NCBI GenBank assembly: GCA_035645145.1
Contig: DASQNC010000042.1
Coordinates: forward strand, 1-58,050
Reading direction: 5' to 3'
DNA: 58,050 nucleotides
Origin: Azospirillaceae bacterium
GTDB taxonomy: Bacteria; Pseudomonadota; Alphaproteobacteria; Azospirillales; Azospirillaceae
The notes below the pieces were generated by a model. That model did not search any database. It was not told where the DNA came from and worked only from the letters and a program-made list of their open reading frames with translations. The translations under genes and the position numbers were made by a program. Position 1 is the first letter of the stretch, and every line of letters begins with the position of its first letter. Shown one piece after another: positions 54,860 through 58,050 of this stretch.

Positions 54860-56326
54860 CTATCCCAGCAGGCTCTTCACCGCCGACGACGTCCGGATCG
54901 GCTGGCCGCGGGCATAGGCCTCGTGGTTGTCCTCGATTTCCGCCAGGCGATAGGCGTAGTTGACCATCAGCCCGCACGACTGCCGGAGGCCGTTGGGCGA
55001 GGTGTCGCCCAGCCAGTTGATGCGCTCCACCCGGGCGCCGTTGGACAGGTGGAAATGGGCGACCGGATCACGGGCCCGCCCGTCGGCCCGGCGGTTCTCG
55101 ACCAGATAGCGGGCGCACAGGCGGACAAGCGGCGCCTTCAATGCGGCCACGGCGTTCGGGTTCAGGATCCAGTCGTCGCTTTCGATCAGTTTCTTGAACG
55201 CGCCCTTTCCACCTTTCCCGCCGGTTGCCGCCGCCAAGGCCTTGCGCTCGGCCGATGTCAGCAGTCCGGGTTTGCCCGTGGCGATTTCGGCATCCAGCCA
55301 CGCCCGGAACCCGGGGATCGGAGACAGGGTGGCAAAGGTCTTCAGCCGCGGGAACTCGACCCGCAACAGGTCCACCACCCGTTTGATCAGGAACCCGCCG
55401 AAGCTGATGCCTGCCAAACCCTTCTGGGCGTTGGAGATGGAATAGAAGATGGCCGTGTCCGCCTGGTGCGGATCGCCGGCCGGTGCGGTTTCGTCCAGGA
55501 GTTCGGTGACGTTGTCGGCCAGACCGCTGACCAGCGCGACCTCGATGAAGATCAGCGGTTCGTCGGGCATGCGGGGATGGAAGAAGGCGAACAGCCGCCG
55601 GTCCCGGTCCAGCCGGTTCTTCAGGTCGTCCCAACTGCGGACCGTGTGCACGGCCTCGTAGCGGGCCAGCTTTTCCAGCAGCGACGCCGGGCTGTCCCAG
55701 GTGATGCGCTGGAGATCCAGGAACCCGACATCGAACCAGGCCGCCAGGATTCCCTTCAGGTCCTGTTCCACGGCGGCCAGGGCGGGATCCTCGCGCCCGA
55801 AGGACAAAAGGTCCGCCCGCATGTCCACCAGGAACTTGGTGCCCTGGGGCAGGGCGTTGAACTGGGTCAGGAGCCGGGTCCGCGGTGGCGTCAGCGCGGT
55901 GCGCAGCGCCGCCGCAGCCGACCGCCACGCGGCGTCGTCCTTGCCGCCGTCGCCGTCCTTCGGGATGTCCAGAAGGGTTTGCGCCGCGGTCTCAACAGTG
56001 GCGCGGGTGACGTCGAATTCGTGGGCCAGAAGCCCTTGGAAGGCCCGCCGGCCCGCCGTCGACAGGGATAGGTATTCGGTGCCCAGCTGAATGGCACGGG
56101 CACTGGCACTGGCCTCGCCGCCCCTGGCCGCCAAGCAGTCCCGCATCAACTGCCGCAACCGGGCCAGGTCGGATGCGTCCAGGTCGGTCTTCGGCGCGGA
56201 CGGTCCCCAACCGACGGCGCGGGCCAGTTGGGATTCCCGCCACCGGCCCATGAGTGTCTGAAAGAACCCGGGGGCGGGGCGGACTTCGACCACCGCCCCA
56301 CCGGCGTCCTGAACTTGGCTGGTCAT
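54860..56326 (-). CDS. Malonyl-CoA decarboxylase
   Basis: A 488-residue MCD-family protein. The N-terminal helical domain includes LLAHEFDVTRATVETAA. The catalytic GNAT-like domain has LIFIEVALVSGLADNVTELL, FYSISNAQKGLAGISFGGFL, VDLLRVEFPRLKTFATLSPI, and HFHLSNGARVERINWLGDTS, covering the conserved Ser and His. It converts malonyl-CoA to acetyl-CoA and CO2. Length fits the rhizobial MatA and animal MLYCD enzymes. No matBC genes for malonate are adjacent, so it may act in detoxifying malonyl-CoA or in amino-acid catabolism. GGAG lies upstream of the ATG. Confidence 0.92.
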   Translation of the reverse strand: MTSQVQDAGGAVVEVRPAPGFFQTLMGRWRESQLARAVGWGPSAPKTDLDASDLARLRQLMRDCLAARGGEASASARAIQLGTEYLSLSTAGRRAFQGLLAHEFDVTRATVETAAQTLLDIPKDGDGGKDDAAWRSAAAALRTALTPPRTRLLTQFNALPQGTKFLVDMRADLLSFGREDPALAAVEQDLKGILAAWFDVGFLDLQRITWDSPASLLEKLARYEAVHTVRSWDDLKNRLDRDRRLFAFFHPRMPDEPLIFIEVALVSGLADNVTELLDETAPAGDPHQADTAIFYSISNAQKGLAGISFGGFLIKRVVDLLRVEFPRLKTFATLSPIPGFRAWLDAEIATGKPGLLTSAERKALAAATGGKGGKGAFKKLIESDDWILNPNAVAALKAPLVRLCARYLVENRRADGRARDPVAHFHLSNGARVERINWLGDTSPNGLRQSCGLMVNYAYRLAEIEDNHEAYARGQPIRTSSAVKSLLG

Positions 56327-56468
56327 GGCGTCTCCGCAGGCGGCCGGCGCCGCCATGTGGCGTCGGTCGATCCCGCATCATACAGGGGCAGGGCCGGGGC
56401 CGGGGGCGCGCGGACGGATGATGCGGCGGGATACCGCCTTGGCAGGGTCTCGCCCTGGCCAGTGGGCC

Positions 56469-56753
56469 TCAGGCGGTCGAAGGGGATCGGGCGGCCCGCC
56501 GCTTGTTGCGCAGCTTGAGCAGCAGGATCGATCCGCTCAGCGCAAGGCTGAGACTATTGAACACGATGATCGGCAGGCTTTCGATCAGTACGCCGTAGAC
56601 GATCCACAAGCTGAATGCGGTCACCGTGACCAGGTACATGCGGCTGGAAATGGCGCCCGTGTCGTTCTCCCGCCATGCCTTCAGAAGCTGGGGCACGAAG
56701 CTGTAGGTTGAACAGAGCCCGGCCACGATCCCCAGCAGCGTCGCCGTGTTCAT
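56469..56753 (-). CDS. SemiSWEET-type sugar transporter (PQ-loop)
   Basis: A 94-residue membrane protein with three helices: ATLLGIVAGLCSTYSFVPQL, MYLVTVTAFSLWIVYGVLI, PIIVFNSLSLALSGSILLL. The PQ motif (FVPQLLKAWR) and DTGAISSRMY mark it as SemiSWEET, which works as a dimer to move sugars or similar small solutes. A GGAGAAGTGG ribosome-binding site fits the ATG. It is monocistronic. Confidence 0.88.
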   Translation of the reverse strand: MNTATLLGIVAGLCSTYSFVPQLLKAWRENDTGAISSRMYLVTVTAFSLWIVYGVLIESLPIIVFNSLSLALSGSILLLKLRNKRRAARSPSTA

Positions 56754-57204
56754 GCCCACTTCTCCTTCCCAAGCACCTGCTTTGCGGATGCGACCGCCAA
56801 CGGGCGCCGGTCGGATGGAGTTCCGCACCCGGGGCCATCGGACACACCACCCGGTGCGGGTACGGAGGTTGGTTCGGCAACCACAACCCGAGCGTCGCAA
56901 CACGCGGGATGGCGCCGGAGCCGCAGGCCGTGTTCGCAAGCAAGTGGGCCATGGACAGGGCCGCCTGCTTGCAAACCGGGGCCAATTCGTCCGAGTCAGC
57001 GTGACCACCACCGACATCCCGCTTTATGCATGTACGCATTTGGTGGACGACGGGAAATTTACGTGTCGGGCGTGTTACAGAGACAATTGGATCACGTTTT
57101 TGCTCGCCATGGGTGCATGCCTATCTAGACGGATGGGTTCATGTATACATTATCAATATCGGACGAACATTGCCGATGCCCGGGTGTCCCGGTAATTTCA
57201 TTGC
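56754..57204 (+). other. 451-base intergenic region before the RHH-kinase gene
   Basis: No convincing gene. The half near 57040-57200 is clearly less GC-rich than the window average. A sigma70-like pair is at 57100-57105 (TTGCTC) and 57122-57127 (TATCTA) with 16 bases between, giving a start of transcription about 70 bases before the kinase ATG. AT-rich TATACATTATCAATAT follows near 57140-57155. Confidence 0.4.
57100..57127 (+). promoter_or_regulatory. Candidate sigma70 promoter of the RHH-PAS-HWE gene
   Basis: TTGCTC, 16-base spacer, TATCTA. Each hexamer matches the consensus at four of six positions. Placement fits the downstream gene. No EcfG consensus was found here. Confidence 0.35.
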
Positions 57205-58050
57205 ATGTCGTCTCTATCGAATTTTGCCCTCCCAATCAGCCCGAACCTGGTTCGCTTTGTCCAGGATCAGGTCGCGTCCGGCCGGTACGCAAATGCCGCC
57301 GATGTCGTGGAAGCCGCGTTGCATCGCATGCAGCACGACGGTGGTGTTCGTTCGACGTGCGTGGTGGGAACCGGCATGCCATCAACCTGGGCGGCTTCCA
57401 TCGGGCACTCGGGGACGGGTAACGAGGCACTGGGCGGCGTGCTGGACGCGGCGGATGTGTGCGCCGGCATCATGGAGCCGCTGGACGATGACGTCCTCTA
57501 CACCCTGCTGAACCGCAAAGCGGTCGAGGCCCATGGGTTGACGGAGGTTGGCGAGGCCGGGGTGCGTGCCTCGGAGGTCGGCCTCGCGCACGAGGAAGTC
57601 GCGAACTGGGTGGGTTTCCTGCGGGACTGCGTTGCCCGCGGGAAATCGGTTTCGGCGGAATACCCCTACAAGTTGAATGGCCGGTTGAAGGGCTGGTTCG
57701 TCGGCATCTACACGCCGCTGCCGCCGGGACCGACGGGTCGCCCGCGGGTGTCGTTCATCAGTGTCGACATCAGCGAGCGCAAGGAGGCGGAGGAGCTTCA
57801 GATGCTCCTCGTCAACGAGCTGAACCACAGGGTCAAGAACACGCTCGCCACCGTGCAGTCCATCGTGTCGCAGACGCTGCGAACCAACGAGGTGCCGGAG
57901 ACGGTCGGCGACACGCTGGATGCGCGGCTCCTGGCCTTGTCCGCCGCGCACGACGTCCTGACCGCCCAGGACTGGCGCACCGCGGACGTCTCGGAAATCG
58001 TGTGGTCCGCCGTCGCGCCCTACCGGATCGACGGGGTCGACCGGTTCACG
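57205..58050 (+). CDS. ParD-like RHH – PAS – HWE histidine kinase fusion (3' end outside the window)
   Basis: An uninterrupted frame of 282 codons running off the window. Residues about 8-43 resemble a ParD/CopG antitoxin: ISPNLVRFVQDQVASGRY followed by ANAADVVEAALHRMQ, a strand plus two helices. Residues about 75-190 look like a PAS domain (VLDAADVCAGIMEPLDDDV; GWFVGIYTPLPPG; VSFISVDISERKEAEE). At 200-225 the HWE phospho-acceptor box NELNHRVKNTLATVQSIV has its His at residue 208. The ATPase domain lies beyond the end. HWE kinases feed light, general-stress or chemosensory pathways in alphaproteobacteria. The first codons are less GC-biased than the rest, and the ribosome-binding site is weak; starts at 57328 or 57376 would omit the RHH part. 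Confidence 0.75.
   Translation, partial: MSSLSNFALPISPNLVRFVQDQVASGRYANAADVVEAALHRMQHDGGVRSTCVVGTGMPSTWAASIGHSGTGNEALGGVLDAADVCAGIMEPLDDDVLYTLLNRKAVEAHGLTEVGEAGVRASEVGLAHEEVANWVGFLRDCVARGKSVSAEYPYKLNGRLKGWFVGIYTPLPPGPTGRPRVSFISVDISERKEAEELQMLLVNELNHRVKNTLATVQSIVSQTLRTNEVPETVGDTLDARLLALSAAHDVLTAQDWRTADVSEIVWSAVAPYRIDGVDRFT

Overview
The window is very GC-rich chromosomal DNA with dense genes, strong third-position G/C bias, short intergenic gaps and many 4-base start/stop overlaps. The gene set points to an alphaproteobacterium, most likely Rhodospirillales/Azospirillales: a petABC cytochrome bc1 operon, a DUF1285-Nudix-cca operon divergent from a MoxR/DUF58/DUF4159 operon, an HPF/cold-shock fusion protein, HspQ, aerobic HemF, an EcfG-like promoter before a CsbD protein, and an HWE-family kinase. 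This taxonomic reading is inference. No rRNA, tRNA, CRISPR array, phage gene or transposase was seen.

Layout. 1-7.8 kb: tail of a mannose-6-phosphate isomerase/guanylyltransferase-type cupin, sugar-nucleotide epimerases, LptF, a PCuAC-like protein, YgfZ, a fasciclin protein and an L-2-hydroxyglutarate oxidase. 7.8-13 kb: stress and housekeeping genes (HspQ, MsrA, DUF2231/DUF4383 membrane proteins, a thioesterase, HPF-CSD, a zinc-ribbon methyltransferase). 13.2-15.9 kb: petABC on the minus strand. 16-20.8 kb: TrmL, CsbD, HemF and the operon DUF1285-Nudix-small membrane protein-cca. 21-27.9 kb: the MoxR, DUF58, BatA/DUF4159 and vWA/amidotransferase-like operon. 28.2-32.7 kb: epimerase, HtrA-type protease, RocB-like M20 peptidase and a degenerate receiver-domain protein.

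32.8-40.7 kb is an accessory island. It holds a tandem family of large proteins with a seven-repeat beta-propeller-like N-terminal half and an RTX calcium-binding C-terminal half. One copy is intact (a), one is shortened and carries a premature TGA at a conserved Trp (b), one is frameshifted near its start (c), and a C-terminal fragment (d) lies between a TetR regulator and its presumed target. The copies share near-identical blocks and an 80-bp downstream element, so recombination or gene conversion seems to be reshaping the array. No type I secretion genes are in the window.

40.8-48.9 kb reads as a catabolic unit: acyl-CoA dehydrogenase, a complete branched-chain-type ABC importer (LivG, H, M, substrate-binding protein, F) and an acyl-CoA ligase. 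Two matching TetR-type operators suggest control by the adjacent TetR. The presumed job is import, CoA activation and first oxidation of a carboxylic acid of unknown identity. 49-57 kb: ClpB, a LOG-family protein, a crotonase lacking both catalytic glutamates, a cupin, an FMN reductase, malonyl-CoA decarboxylase and a SemiSWEET.

The last 846 bases hold an open frame that runs off the window. It joins a ParD-like ribbon-helix-helix segment to a PAS domain and an HWE-type histidine kinase, and is the most unusual architecture seen here.
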